DNA from: Lepidostoma basale
Lineage: Eukaryota > Arthropoda > Insecta > Trichoptera > Lepidostomatidae
Assembly: GCA_022606425.2 (NCBI GenBank)
Contig: JAHDVF020000001.1
Span: 558,001-622,000, forward strand
Direction of reading: 5' to 3'
DNA length: 64,000 nucleotides
A program made the position numbers and the translations under genes. This document shows positions 24,801 to 39,800 of the stretch, piece by piece. The notes beneath the pieces are model-generated. The model was not told the origin of the DNA and made no database searches. It saw only the letters and a list, made by a program, of their open reading frames with translations. The number at the start of each line of letters is the position of its first letter. The stretch's first letter is position 1.

Positions 24801-27800
24801 AATTTCTATCAAATGTATCTTCTTACTTTTGCCCTATTTGATTTCCATAGATAAATTTGGCTTATACTCCATTACGTACAAACGCCATGGCTAATCTTCA
24901 GCGTCAAGAATGTTAAATAAATAAAAAAAACAGTTGTCTGTATTATCAACTTGTTTCTTTGTGGTTTCATCGTGCCTTCCTATTGAATAAACATACCGCT
25001 CTTTAACCTTGTAAATTGTGGTACTAAGTACCGCGTACTTTATAAGTCTGCACTTAGTTGAAGAACTTGATTGTATGTGGTATAAACATAATAATTGGTT
25101 TTAGCATATTCACTTATTGATATAAATTTAGTTGATTTCCTTGTATTAAAACCAGTTTGTTGTATTAATGTAATATTCCAATAAAATGATGCATTTGGCA
25201 ACTATCACGGTCTAATACAGTGGTCCGCAAACTAGTTAGATATTTTGTCAAAAGAGTCAAATGTCAGCAGTAGAACGATTTAGATATCTTTTGAGCGCCA
25301 AATTTATTTATAAGAATCCTGCTCTTAGAAGTCGGTTAAAAGTAAACTTACTGATTATAACTTCTTCTTCCTATTTCCCCTCGCCTCTTCCCGTTACTCG
25401 GGGTCGGCTTTTCTTATCATTTGGCGCCAGGTATTTCTTTCATAGGCAGCTTCCTACTTAAGTCCTAAGGCTTTCATATCCCTCTGCACATTCATCAACT
25501 AGGTAGTTTGAGGTCTTCCTCTCCCTCTCCTACTAGACACAGAAAGACACTTTTTCACTACATGGTCGTGAGGTCTCCTCATCACGTGACCATACACCAT
25601 CGGAGCCTTGTTTCCGACAACTTTTGTTTTATGGGGTCTACCTTGAAACTTCCCCTCACATATTCGTTGCGCACCTTGTCTTTCAATGTGACTCCTCCCG
25701 ACCACCGCAGCATGCTCATTTCGGTTGTATGGAGTTACTGATTATAACTATAATATACAATAAATCTATGAACTTCAAATAATCTTATTTATTAATAAAA
25801 ATAAATTATAATTATTAAAATGAGAAAATTGAAACGTGCGCTTGGAAAGTTTGGGTATGTCGAGTTTGTATGCTGTTGTTTTTAATTTCAAGCATGATTA
25901 TAGGTTTTCATCAAGTAGACTAATTGAATGTTGTATTTTAATATACAAAAACTGATAATCTTAAGGCGTTAACACCGTGATATTCCATAAGGAGGATTTT
26001 TTAAAGAATTATAATACCATTATTTTCCCATGTTAATTTTTGCATACCATGACAGCGTTTTAACTTAAAAAGTTATAAAGTTCACGAATTCGGGTAGCCT
26101 GAGGGTACGGCCACACCGGAGTGCCTGGGTAGGCGCCTAGACACAGTTCGCTTGTGATTACGCCCTGTGACGCGAACCCTAGTAGGCCATATGTTGGTTC
26201 GTCAGGTGTCCACCTAGCCTCTGACCCTGGCACTTTGGTGTGGCCGTACCCTGGGAGTTACTGATATAAATAGTAAGCTTAAAGAAAGACACATGAGATG
26301 GTACGGGCATATAAAAAGGAGACCACCAGACCACACAGTAAATAGAGCTTTGTCTGTGAATCTTCCTCGTCAACCATCCAAAAGAAAGACCTAGGAACAC
26401 GTGGATGATTCAGTGCAATAGCGTTTGCAGAGAAATTACTTAAGTGAAGGCGATACTCAGAACCGTAAGAAGTATAGCCTGAGATCAAGGAGAGCCGATC
26501 CCAAAAGTCGGCACAGACAATGAGTTGGGATAGCGCCAGGAAGAAGAAGAAGAAGAAGAACAGCGTTTTAACTCATGAAAGAGAAACGTCACTATGAAAT
26601 TCCACAGTGCTAGCTTCTAAGTTTACATAAAATCAATAATATTTTTCTTACAGTACTAAATAAACGTTTCACAAGAACGAATTATTAACAAGTGCTATAA
26701 TTGAGTTTATGTGTATGTATATTGATAATATTTTGATTATAACGTATATTACAAATTCCAAAAAACTGGATTAACAACATATAAATGAAATTTTCATGTT
26801 CTCAGGATTTTATTATCTTATCAATTATTGGTAACTAATAAAAAAAATACTTTTGTAGTTATACGCCTATAAAATGTGGAGCTGTGAATAAGAAATAAAC
26901 GAACAGATAATGTTTGTTATCTTGTAAATGAAAAAAACAAACAAATATACATATTAAATAAAAGTCAGACGTCGGTTCTTGAAAAATAATATAAAGCTAA
27001 GCGTACACTAGCAAAAAACTCCTGCAAGTGCGTTTCACTGTGTAAACACCACCCGCAAGTCCGTTTCAAAATGTAAACACCAACCGCAAGTGCGTTTCAC
27101 TGTGTAAACACCACCCACAAGTGCGTTTCACTGTGTAAACCCTACCCTCAAGTTGACACTCAGGTTACGACAAGTTGCACAAGCTACTAAAACTTACAGA
27201 GGTTGACTTTTAAAGAAAATATTTATATAATAATTATTAAATTGCTGCAACACTATGAAGATGACCTTCAGAGAACCTGCTATACGAATTCCACCTTGCA
27301 TCTAAAAAATATAACATGACGATTTCTTCTTGTAAAACGAAGTACCTAACGATATCAAAAGAGCCGCTCAGTTGTAAACTGATCATCGATAACACACCTA
27401 TTGAGCAAGTCATGCGATTCACTTACCTAGGTGTAGAGATCAGAAGCTACAGTGACTTATGTATATGATGAAGTGCGAGCACAAACCAACAAAGCGACAG
27501 CCGTGGCTGGCTGCTTGCGTGACACCATATGGAGGAACAAATACATGTTAACCGAAAGTAAAGTCAAGATATACAAGGTGTGCGCCCGCCCCATAATGAC
27601 GTATGGAATAGAAGTCAGAGCCGATACCAATAGGACTAAGAACCTACTTAGAGTAGCAGAAATGCGAACCCTACGCTCCATCGCAGGCAAAACCCTCAGA
27701 TATCCGATCAGAAATGAAACGATACGGTCTGCCTGTGTTGTTGAGGACATAGTAAGATGGGGAAGAAGCAGAAGGCACTTTTGGAGAGACCATGTGGACC

Positions 27801-30800
27801 ACATAGAGAATGCCTACAAGAATTGTGAAATTTGTTAAATATTAAAACCCAAGCAGCAAGAGATTACCAGGAAGGCCCGCAAAAAGATGGAGAGATGGCT
27901 GGCCGTCGTCATCCCAGGAAGGCTCACCGTCATAGACAGATCATACGACCTAAACTAAAAGGAAGAAGAGGTAGAAGAACTTGCTTATCAAGCTCCGAAA
28001 TTTAATAGTAACTATGTAACTAACGAAAAGTTATATAATTCTTCAGTTATCATCAAATGAAGCAGACCTTAATTATTTGTATTCTTCGTGATAATTTCGC
28101 AGTTCCATTTATGAGTATGAGATGATTTTTCTCGATCAACACCATTGGTTCCCAACCTTTTTGGGATATGGAACCATTAAAAAAAACACCGCCTTTTTTC
28201 CCTCCCCGTTCTTACTTCAAAATATAATAAATTATGTAACCCTGATAACTACAACTTTATGCGTCATTACGTTTTCAAATAGTGTTTCAATTGCGCTTTT
28301 CCTAGGTGAACTTAACTTTATTATATTAAATATTGAAAATCAATGACAGATTGATAAAACACTTTTATTTAAAAGTATAACCATATTGATGTTTAGGTAA
28401 TAGTTTAATAAACAAATATTAATATATGTTATTAAGTAAATAATCAAATATAAAATTGTATAATTACTGACAATACTAAGCTTGGTGTAGTGATAAAAAT
28501 GTTTTAATGTTTGACACTTTTAAAGCAAACATGTGCTCTTGCTAGTAATTTTAAAGCAAACATGTGCTCTTGCTAGTAATTTTCAGGGTGTCATGTTGTT
28601 CCTCAACGCCTCTTAAATTTTCCTTCGTCGTCGTCGACGTCGCTTTGAATCTGACCGACTCGTTATATTAAATGCAATAACATAATCGCCGTCGGGAGAG
28701 TTGGCAAGAGACGCGCAGATGTAAAACCGACACTTTTATTATAGTATTTGAGATAATGAGTTGATGAGATTCAAGGCTATGTCGGTGACGTAACGGTACC
28801 GTTACGGTTACTGTCCAGTGTAAATAGACCTTTAGATCTCTTCAACGCCTATCTACCTATCGGTAGCTGGTTCCGCCGATTTACACCATAAAAGGGAATT
28901 TATTTTTTAATGTTTGCTTTACTGAGTTGTTTTATTACCATCAGTGCATGTGGTTTAGCGTGGGCGGAGGATGCCCGTTACTTACTGTTTGCTATGTCGT
29001 GATTTCTCAAACGGACGGACTTGTGTGGTGACTGACGTAATTGGCTATTTGTAGCGAACTGTGCCATTGCATACGCGTATGGAATATTTATGATCGCTTG
29101 GCTATTGTCTTCTTGCAAAGAAAGGGAATACTTTAATTTATGTGTTATTAAGCAAGAAATAACAGTACATATATTTATATACACATAATAATCAATTAAT
29201 TATTATAAAACTTTCGTCAATATTTTTGAATATAATTAATACGAGGATGTCGTTAGGTGGGGAAGGCAAAGGAGAAGATACTGGTATGCACACGTGAGGA
29301 GAATGGATCCATCCAGACTCCCCTTCATTGTGTTGCATAGCCAACCCCAAAGTAGACGACGCCCGGCCAGACCACCTAAGAGATGGATCGACAGCTGTTT
29401 TCTAGACGTATTATTATAATTTATGGAAATGACATGTTTCGCCTTTCTACAAGACTGGTTCCCTGTTGGTAGAATGAGGAAGCGAGGTAGACCTAGAGTC
29501 ACCGAGAGAAGAACCCTGCAGGACGAGGTTAAGGCGGCAGAAATCACTTGGAAAGGTGTTAGAGATCAGGCAGACGATAGAGTCAGGTGGAGGAGAATCC
29601 TTGAGGCCCATGGACCACTGAGATGTGATAGACAATTATAGAATTCTATTATTTCAAAAAATCTTAATATGCCATATATTCCATTAAAGTATCAACGGTA
29701 CATATGGTATACCATACAGCAGAGAGTCAAACCAGGAAATATTGAAAATAAAAAAATATTTATAATATGTGTTTTGACTGGTTTCAGCAGCTCTTTCTGT
29801 TAGATTGTTTAAAAAAATCTATTTCGTTTATGTTTATGCAGATAAAATAAGAATAATTAAACTGTGCTATAATTATTATACGAGCAACATTTTAATAACT
29901 TGTTAAATGTTGTCAAAATATTTTCATCAAAAGTTGTCAATATTTTGGCTTAAAAAAGTATTTTTTGACCATTTTAACCTAGAATAAGTCTATCGTTTAG
30001 AGCTGAACCTCTGTAAGCCAGAAGATCCAAGTCCAAGTCCAAGTTCTTCAACATTTCTAAGTACACATGTGTATTACGTGTATGACTGTGTGTGGTAATT
30101 GGCTCTTGAGAAATGCAGTAAGTATTTTTCTCAAAAGTTAAATAGATAAGATCACAGTATCACATGCATTCTAATCTTTGTCTACAAGATAACGATAGCG
30201 GCTTGTGATTATGAACAATTTCTCGTCTCTGTCTCGGCGCGGCGTTCTGAATACCTATGTTTGTATGATACATAAAAGTATTTATTCTAACAAGCACACC
30301 GTAATTTTAACTAAACATCTTTTCCGCAAATAATAGTCTACATACTGCGATAATGTTAAGCTAAAAATATTTTATTTTATAGTGAGTAAGAACAATTAAA
30401 TTAATTAAAATTTGATTTATAAAAAACCTTCAGTATGAAAGCGAAGCTTGGAGCTGGTAAAATAAGTATGGAAGTGGGATAAATGCGTATAAATTAGATC
30501 ATTTAGAAGAGTGGTTCCCAAAGCGGTTCGTACGGACCCCCAGGGGTCCCTGGGACCATTCAGGGGGTCCGTGGAAAATTAAAATTGATTTGGGGGTCCC
30601 TGAATAACGTCAGGGGGTCCGCTCAAGGTTTAATATAAAATATAATTGTGACACATTTTATTACTGTGGAAACTGTAATAAATAATGGATATTTTTCGTT
30701 GTCGACCTTTTTTTTGCTTTGTGAAAATTGGATCACGAATTATCGGGTGGTGGTTAAGGGGATAGAACGCTTGGCTCCTGATCCAGGGGACATGGGTTCA

Positions 30801-33800
30801 AGTCTGGACATGACCAGATTCCTTCTTCATAATAATGAGTTATTTTCTGCTCACATTGAAGATTGTAAAATAAATTCTAATATCATTGATTAAAAATCCT
30901 TGGTATTAGTCTTTTTATTTAAAAAAAAAATGAGCAAAAAAAAGGGTCGACAAAGAATTTCAGATTATTTTTTCTATTAGCCTAAATTTGCCCTGTGTCG
31001 GCTTCAAAATCGCATTTTACAGTAATTGGTGAATTTGTAAAATAAAACAATATTACGAAAGCAGGGGTTCTGCACAAAATAAAAGAAATCAACAGAGGGT
31101 CTACGGGCCAAAAAACGTTTGGGAACCACTGATTAAAAATAATGTGTACAGAGATGATTTATTATATAATAGGGAATGAAAAATAAAATAAATTAATGAA
31201 GCCAGATAATTAAGTCGTCATATTAAGTAAGAAAGAATCACTTATAATATTTTCTACACAGTTTTAATCATAGGGGTTGGGTTGCAGTAAAGTCTTCAGT
31301 CTGGTCTTCCACTGCGCTCGGTCTTCTGCAGCCCTTTTCAACTCAACATAATGAGACGCAGTTCATGTTCCCGTCGGGGCGCCCTCTACAATTTGTTCCA
31401 TTAATAATCCCCTCCATTATGTAATACAGGAGGGAATATCTATCTATTATGATATGGACATATATTGTATAATGAATGGATAATTAGATTAAATGCGGTC
31501 TGGCATCCCCTTGTGATTGATATATATTAAATGTAAATCCCGGATGGATGGGGAACAGGCCTAGGAAGTGCATGAGCGAGGTTAACGAAAGGGCGACGCT
31601 GCGCTCTAAAACAGCCTCGGGTAAGTGGTGGGAACCCCCTTCTCACATTCGTATTATCGGCACCAGAAAATGGCGTATCCGTGCAAGTGGGATTTTATTG
31701 AGAGCCAAGGTCCATCTCATATTGAATCGCTGTGATGACGATGATAGTGAGTTATCTAAGTTTTTTAAATTTTCACTTTGTAATCACAGCGCGCTCTGTA
31801 TTCTCACAGCAGCGTTTCAAATGTCAGCCTATCGAATATCAACGAATGGTAAATAATGTTGCCACATTGTTTCTGCGATCCGACTCACATCTGCCTTACC
31901 CGGTATATAATTTTAAAATCCTCGGAAAAATACAACAAAACATTATTGAATTTCATTAAAATGTTAATTTATTCAAAATGATTCCATCGGTTCGAGTTGC
32001 CAGGAACAAATAATGTTGTCAAAGGTACCTCGTTACAGGTGCGCTATTGCCAGTGCATATATTATTACAGCGACGTTGGGTGAGTTTTTTCTATAAGTAG
32101 CAAACAAATATTCTTCAATTATATACGCCTGTTTCCAACATTGATTTACTATCCTACATGGGCGAGGGACAGGCCTAGGCGCCGCCGTCCTTTGACTGTT
32201 TCGGGTATGTGGCAGCTTTCGTCAGTACTTTCTTGAACCTGAACCTGGATTTACTTTTCAATACTTTCATGAACAGTGTAAGATTTTGTAAACGATATTA
32301 TTTAATAGGACAGATAACCTGTTTTTAATTTTTAATTCATTAACGTTCATACAATAAATTTTCGTAAAAGTTATTGTGTGTATTAATTTGATTAATCGCG
32401 AAAACTATTTGGGTTTGTCCCCTTTCTTATGTATCTTTCTTTGCTCTTTTTATGTTGGGATTTGTGTTGTTATTATATGTGTCACGTATTCATGCTAGAC
32501 TGGGTAGGCTGAGTAGGGCTGGGCATGTGGAGAGAATACCGTAGTTTCGGGTACCAAAGAGAACCCTTGAGGGACATCCGCGTGGAAGGAGAAGGGTCGG
32601 TAGATCTAGACTCCGATGGGAGTATGAGATGAGGAAGGACGCTACGCAACTACTCCAAATGAGAGACTGGAAGGCCGCAGAAGTTATCAGAAGCTTTTGA
32701 ACCCGAGGACTGATGGAGGCCAAGGCTCGATATGAGGTTTAGAGCCATCGAAGAAGAATAGCGAAAGCATTAAATTCGTCGATTTAAATATGTCTTACAT
32801 TAATGTCAAGGAATGGAAGACCATTAAGGGTTGAGATTGTTTTTATTAAAAAAAAGTCTGTTCCCGAGGGGAAGATAAGAGGAGCAGTGTCTGGATGGAG
32901 TTGTGGTAGGAGATAGCATCCTGCGTGAGACCATTTTGTTTGGCGGAGTACGTAGTGGGCTATCGGGGAGGATTTTTTTTATCCGCATTGATTGCGGGAG
33001 GGGTAAATAACTGAATGATGGTGGATTACTTGGTGGTAAAGGGTCATCATTGATAAGGAAGATGGTAAAGGGTCATCATTGATAATTTAGCTCGTGGTCT
33101 GGAAATGAAAGACATGAAGTTGGAGTAGTGCAAAGAATAATAGAGCTGGAGTCGCAGTATTCTGATGTGCCAAAGGAGTGTGGTAACGGTGGGCTGTCAT
33201 CGGGCAAGGACGCTAACATTACTCATTAAATGAAATGGACCTGTCTTTCCTCAATGCCAACCTTCCTCTTTAAAGAGCGAGGGAGAAACTCGCCGAAAAT
33301 TTGAAGTTTCGAGCTTTCTAATTTTACTGAATTAGTCTATGTGAAGTAACAATGGCGTATATTGGTAGATTTAAATATGAAATTATTCATATTTAATTGT
33401 TTTAATATACGTAGGGTCAAAGCACCAATGAATGACCGTTTAAGGTTCAGCTTGTACTGAAATCCACATTAAAGGCATTAATTTCATTATTTCAGTGTAC
33501 AAAATAAAAGAAAACAATAAAAAAAACACATTGACTTCTCTAAATTCTCTAACTTTTTAATTGAAATATGAGTATTACTATTTAAATTAATATTTCTCTA
33601 AAAAAATAGCACAATCACCAGTAATTGACCACTTCAGGTTATATTGATACAATACATAGATTTTGTTACATTGTCACATTATGAAACACCCTAACATATA
33701 AAAATATGTAAATATTCAAAGAATTGCATAAGAAATAACATTAAACAAAACACTTACCACACTTTTCCTTATAAAAAACTACTAACAATCTCAGAACAAC

Positions 33801-36800
33801 AACGGGAAGACGCACTTTTACCGTTTGACAAGGCACAGTTCAAAACTGATAGTTTTGTTTCTTACCAACAGTTGTCTCTGCCTACCTCTTTTGTCATAGT
33901 TTCTTGGGATTCAAGATTTTTGACTGGACACATAGAGCAATTCTTATTATATTTTGTTTTATTAACCAATGGTCATTTGCTGGGGGCCGGTCAAATACTG
34001 GTGCTTCGACCCTACATATGAAATGATTTTCAGGTCAAGCCTTTAAGAAATGCGAAATATTGAAATTATTACTACCACTGCATGTAATCGTGTAACACGT
34101 CATGTGAACGCAGAGATGAAATTTGTCATGGCATTCGTATCGGCCTACAATAATGTCGGTCACATAACAAAAAAGTACTACAGGCATTTAGCGCTACACA
34201 GGCAAACTGAGATTAAAGTAATTGCATTGTTTGTCATTGAGAGCAGCATTCCAGCGCAGATCGGTTTCTCGAATTCATCATAACGATAAACATTGAAGAG
34301 TGACTCAAACACACAACACCGTAATATTCTGAGCAACAAATATGCAATACATTTACTAAGTCACCGATTTACAGGCCACCGACGAGATGGACCGATGATA
34401 TTGTCAAAAGGGTTGGAAAATCTTCGATACAAAGGGGGCAGGATAGAGACGAGTGGAAGAAATTGGAAGAGGCCTATATCCAGCAGTGGAGGGAAGAAGG
34501 CTAGCAAAGAAGAAGAAGAAGAAGACAGTTACTAAGCATGGCGTTCCACGCGTTTTGAAATAAAGCAAAATTATTATAGAAAAAAAACCACGATGTATGG
34601 CCTGTATGGTCATTCGATTGCTTTCGGAAAAATGGAATGCATCTTAAAAAACCCGAAAAAAATCGATCAACTTGAAGAGAAAAGCTTATGAATTGTGTTA
34701 CCACTTATAGACTTAAAAATGTAGCATTGGTTGGTTGCCACTTATAGACTTAAAAATGTAGCATTGTCCTAACAAAGTGCCGAAAACCTGTGAGTGACCC
34801 AAAGAGGCATGGAAAGAGCCATGATAGAAATAAGCCTTAGAGACACAGTCAGAAACGATTCGGTGAGAGAAAAATCAAAGGCCATTGACATCACCAACCG
34901 CGTAGGGATTACAAAATGGCAATGTACTGATCACGTCTAAGAAGTTCGGACGAACAATGGACAAAAAGATTGCTGACTTGGAGACCATGGACCTCAATGC
35001 AGGGTGACCGCAACTTAGGTGGAAGGTTGACCTGAGCCGACACGTCGGAATAATTTATATGCAGTCTGCAAGAGACATAGTCACGTGGAAGCAAATGGAG
35101 GAGGCATTTGTCCAAGATTGGAATAAATAGCTACGAAAGACAACATTTTAGCGACACAGTGAAAGTGTCCTGAATACTAACTAGGACTAAAATTCCGCGG
35201 ATGTGGATATCCGTAGAATTCAACGTAAAACATTTCAGGAAATGATTCTTAAAAAACTACATTGAAATACCTGTTGTGGTATAAGGAAAATTTAACTATA
35301 ATTTGAAATGATTTGAAGTATTGATTAAATCTTTTACAATTTGACTACAAAATGAAATGTTTTATAACGATTTTTATTATTCTTGTTTGGCAACTTAATT
35401 CTGATGTTATGTTGATAAAACTGTTCCTTCTACCTATGTATACGAGTATATACATTAGGGTGTCCCTTATATGGGCAAAAATTTTTTTTTTTGGATTATT
35501 GAAACGCATACCCCCTAATTGTGTTTAATAGTCTACTGGTTACCCAAATACAGAATTTCAACTTCCTACGTTAATTCTAACCCGTGCCGACTTGCCCTCA
35601 AAGTTTAAGAAAATAAGTGATTTAAGTGTCTCTCAAATGTAGTTGTAGATGGTCACTTAAAACCATTATGTTAGATAAATATTGATGAAAACACATATTT
35701 ATATAATGTTCTTCTTATAATTATAAAAAAGGATCCAAATTTATATTTATTTACTTGGATATTTCCTCTTCAAAGTCTCTTTTTTTACAGTCTGGGTAAA
35801 TTTTTCTATGTTCTTGCACACAACATAATATGAACTGCTTATGTTCTTCATCTGCGGTAGTCAAATCATGAAAGTCTGTCATTAGATTAACAGCTCTTTC
35901 AACTATCTTTAATTTACTGCTTTTAAGCTAGTAACCTTCTTTTTAGCTTCCACAAATGCCGCGCTGTCTTTCTATGAAGATACAATTTCTTGAAGGAAAT
36001 TACTATCAAGTTTCAGTTGTGAAAATAAATCTTCACTCTTGACAGAAACAAAATCACTCAAAGATTTCCATAAAACAAGATAACAAATACTTGTAGTACC
36101 AATAAATAAAACAAATAAGTTCTTAATTAAATACCAGATTAAACACTACTTACGTACCATATACTCGTATGGTAGAGAGCCAGACATCTGTTCCTTCGAT
36201 GGAACATATCTCTTTCCCGAATCACCAAAACTTTCTTTTTGTAAGTTTTCTACGATGTTTTCTTTGGTCTGCTCATCAACGTTGTCATCAAAAATTAAAA
36301 TTTACGGCTATTTCCTCTGACAAGTACCACAAATTTTGACTAAACTTGTTTAAAACCGCTTTGGAAATTGTCAACTTCTTCGTAATCTTTTAAGGCCTTT
36401 AAAAAACAAAAATCTTGATTCGGAGCTTTTATCGCCAAACTACATTCAAGCCAAGGCTTCACATAAACTGCCATAATAAATAAACAAACATCTTGAAAAG
36501 CTTGCTTGTCCTTAGCGCACATTTTAAACTGGGACTGCAGCAAACGTATTTTTAAGAAGTAAATAGCTCTTGCCATTCATCGTGCTTGATGCATTGGGCC
36601 AGCAGGTATTATTTTAATTTTATTTTCATTGCCTCCACCCAGAAAAACAATAGCAAGCTCAATGAATTCCCTATAATCATCTCGTACAATCGATTTTGCG
36701 ATTCAAACGCACTTTTGAGCATCAGTTCTTATATGTGATGGCGGCCAGCAAAGAATAACAAATTTCTTTCTAGTTTTTGCACACAAGCTCCGTTCAAGTA

Positions 36801-39800
36801 TCCAGTATATGATGCTGTTGTATCACAGCACATTCAAAAGCATCGGTGTGTGCGGTATCGAATAAATTATCTAATTCAAGTTGAAAGTTCTCTTCGCGGC
36901 GCCTTTGTAAGTCCTGAATCTTCTTGCTATTTTTTGCAGTTCCTGTCAGACCTGATAAAGATCCAATAACTTCTTAACATAATTACGAACAGCTCTGGTA
37001 GGTATTCTAGCCTTTTTTCAGAATATATTGGACTCTAGAATGCAAAGATTTGAGCTTTCATTAACAGTCAAATTAACTTCACGTATGTTGAAAAATAGAA
37101 CTGCGAGAACTTGACGATTAGATAGTGGTTTACACCTGTTACTTGGTGATTTACTTCACCAACAAAGAAAAATACTTTTTTAATTGCTTCTTAGTTCCAC
37201 TGACATCTGCGAAATATAAAACAATCCGTGGTTAATCCGACAAGCCGAAACTAAATGATAATAACAACGACAACGCGCCGCTCCTGTGACGCAATTTGTA
37301 TGGGACATCTTTGGGCGCAAGTCGGCACGGGTTACACTGTTCCGAATAAGGAAAAAAATTGGTTTCGGATGTTTTAGGCCCAAATGAATAAAACAATAGC
37401 CTATGCATTGTAAAATTAAAACTTTGAAAAATAAGGGACACCCTAATATACATCTCTGTTCTAATAACATTTGCTATTCCTTTATGATAGTTATTTTAGC
37501 TGACAGTAGCAGGAGAAGGTCTGGTCTTGAAAATCAATGTTGTGAAAATCAAATGGATGACATTTGGGCGACCATATGTTATCCATTTGATACCACCACA
37601 AATAAGGGTCATTTTCTTTGTTTATTTACATCTAAAATAATATTTTTGCGTGTACGTATGTCGTCTAAAGTATAGCGTATGGTATACGTTATACTTTAAT
37701 ACAAATTGCTCCTATATTTCCTAGCTCCATTGGCTGATGTTAATTAAAGTAATTTTAGTTTTTCTAAAAAACCCTAAATAAAATGTCTCATCCTATAAAG
37801 GGTTAATGCCAGTTATTCAATTAGGCATCGATGTTCGTGATAAATTTCTTCAGCATCGATTTAAAAATACAATTTTAAACATTTTTTTAAAGACATTTTT
37901 AAAGTTATTTTTTTAAAGACATTAATAAGTAATGGTGTCATTTTTCATGAAATGATTGGATCGTTTATTGTTCTTGATTCTATAACGCTATGTTGTATGC
38001 ATAGAAAATAAAGTTATTGCGAATTCAAATGTATTAACTTGTGGTCTCTTATCGTTGCCTGTTGTAACACATTTACAAAATAAACATGTTTTTGTTATTT
38101 GAAATAAATGTATTCACATGTTGGTTACACTTGTGGGATTTTTTTATACAAATTACGCGTAAAAAGACATTTGTGGTAAGATTTCAATATTTATTATAAA
38201 GTAATGAAATAAAAAAATGTTGGATAAATGAACAGCTTTTATGAAGTAAACCTGTATTTACTTGGCAAATTATAAGCGTATACGTGTAAGTGGATATATA
38301 TTTAATGACCTTCGTGGCCGAGTAGTAAGTGTTATGACTGCCGTATCGAGTGTACTGGGTTCGATTCCCGGCAATGGCAATGGGTTTGTCGCACTGTCTT
38401 TGGACTGGTGTAGATTTCACTTGACTATAAAATGGCGATAGGTACCTATCACATGTCACGAGAATCGATATAAAAGCTTTACTATTTACATCGATCAATA
38501 TAAAAGCTTTACAATTTACATCGATTTGGCTCGCGCTGTAATAATTCATGTAAAGAGGGACTTAAATAAAATGTAAATTAATATTATATGTATATTAAAT
38601 TATGTTTTATACTATTAAACTTATTTGTTTTTGCTATCACAGCAATATAAATAATACCCATGTCATTCAACAATTTTATTACTAACAATAAATATTAAGT
38701 CTTTGACTATCAGAATATCTCTAAATATGAGTGTACTTTTCAATTCAATTTATGCAATGATATAGTATCGGGTAAACATAATATAATCTATGATTCATGC
38801 TTCACAGATTCTACAACTTTTTTAACTCTTGTTGTTCCTTTAAAAAAATTAGTGCTCCTTTCTTCCACAGCTTGTGGTATTTTATAAATCTCTTTTAGAA
38901 TACATGTACGAGTATAACATTAGAATACCAAGTAAAAATCAAACGCTATTTAATAAAGTAAGTTAAATTTAATAGAAAATATAATATACAGATATATGAA
39001 AGAAATATATTATTTTAACTACTGTATATTTTACGTAATATTATAATATTTGCAAGACCTCTTCTCCCAGTCTACGTTTATTAAATAAAAATAAACGGGG
39101 TAAGAAAATCAGTAAAATCGTTTTTTTTTTTAAATTGATCAATCAAAACACTGTTTTTCTGTTATGTTATAAGTTTGATTATTACTACACATTTATAATA
39201 AAATACTATCTTCGTCGGGAGAATGAAATTAACCTTTTAAGAAACGATATAAAAGAATACATCGTTCTCCTTGAAAAAGATCTACTCGCTTCGCGACTTT
39301 TCTAGATAAATAAGCTCATAAAAGTGGGAAAAAGAGTCTTTTGAATCATATTTTTTTTTCGTGAACAATGATATAAAATTCCATATTAAATAATTAATAT
39401 AAATGAAAATGTCTGTAATTAACACAAATGAGAATCTATAAAGCATGCGTAAGACCAATAATAACATATGGCGTCGAAGCAAGGGCAGACACAGTAAGGA
39501 CCAAACAAGTTTAGAAGACTTCCGAAATGAAGTCACTGAGGACGATAGCAGGCAAGACACTGAGAGATCGCGTGAGGGACACCAGAATAAGAGAGATATG
39601 TGAGGTTGAGGATATTATAAGATGGAGCAGACAGCGAAAAAGGGACTGTCATGTTCAAAGAATGGACACCACCAGACGACTCCCCTATATTGCATTGCAT
39701 AATCAGCCTCATGGGACTCGTCCTCGTGGAAGACCTCCTAAAAGATGGAAGGACAACTGGGAATCTACCTCACAGGAGGAGCAACACTCTGGAGAACAGA

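Noticed and set aside
27024..27150. CRISPR-like array
   Set aside because: Units are contiguous repeats without spacers and the DNA is clearly animal.
30648..30893. 81-codon open frame
   Set aside because: Runs through a tRNA-like insert inside a hAT-like element.
34050..34283. 77-codon open frame downstream of the GTAGGGTC element
   Set aside because: No recognisable motif, no splice context, no repeat support; treated as chance.
39282..39560. 92-codon minus-strand open frame
   Set aside because: Overlaps the antisense of a family C LINE at its right end and is AT-driven elsewhere.
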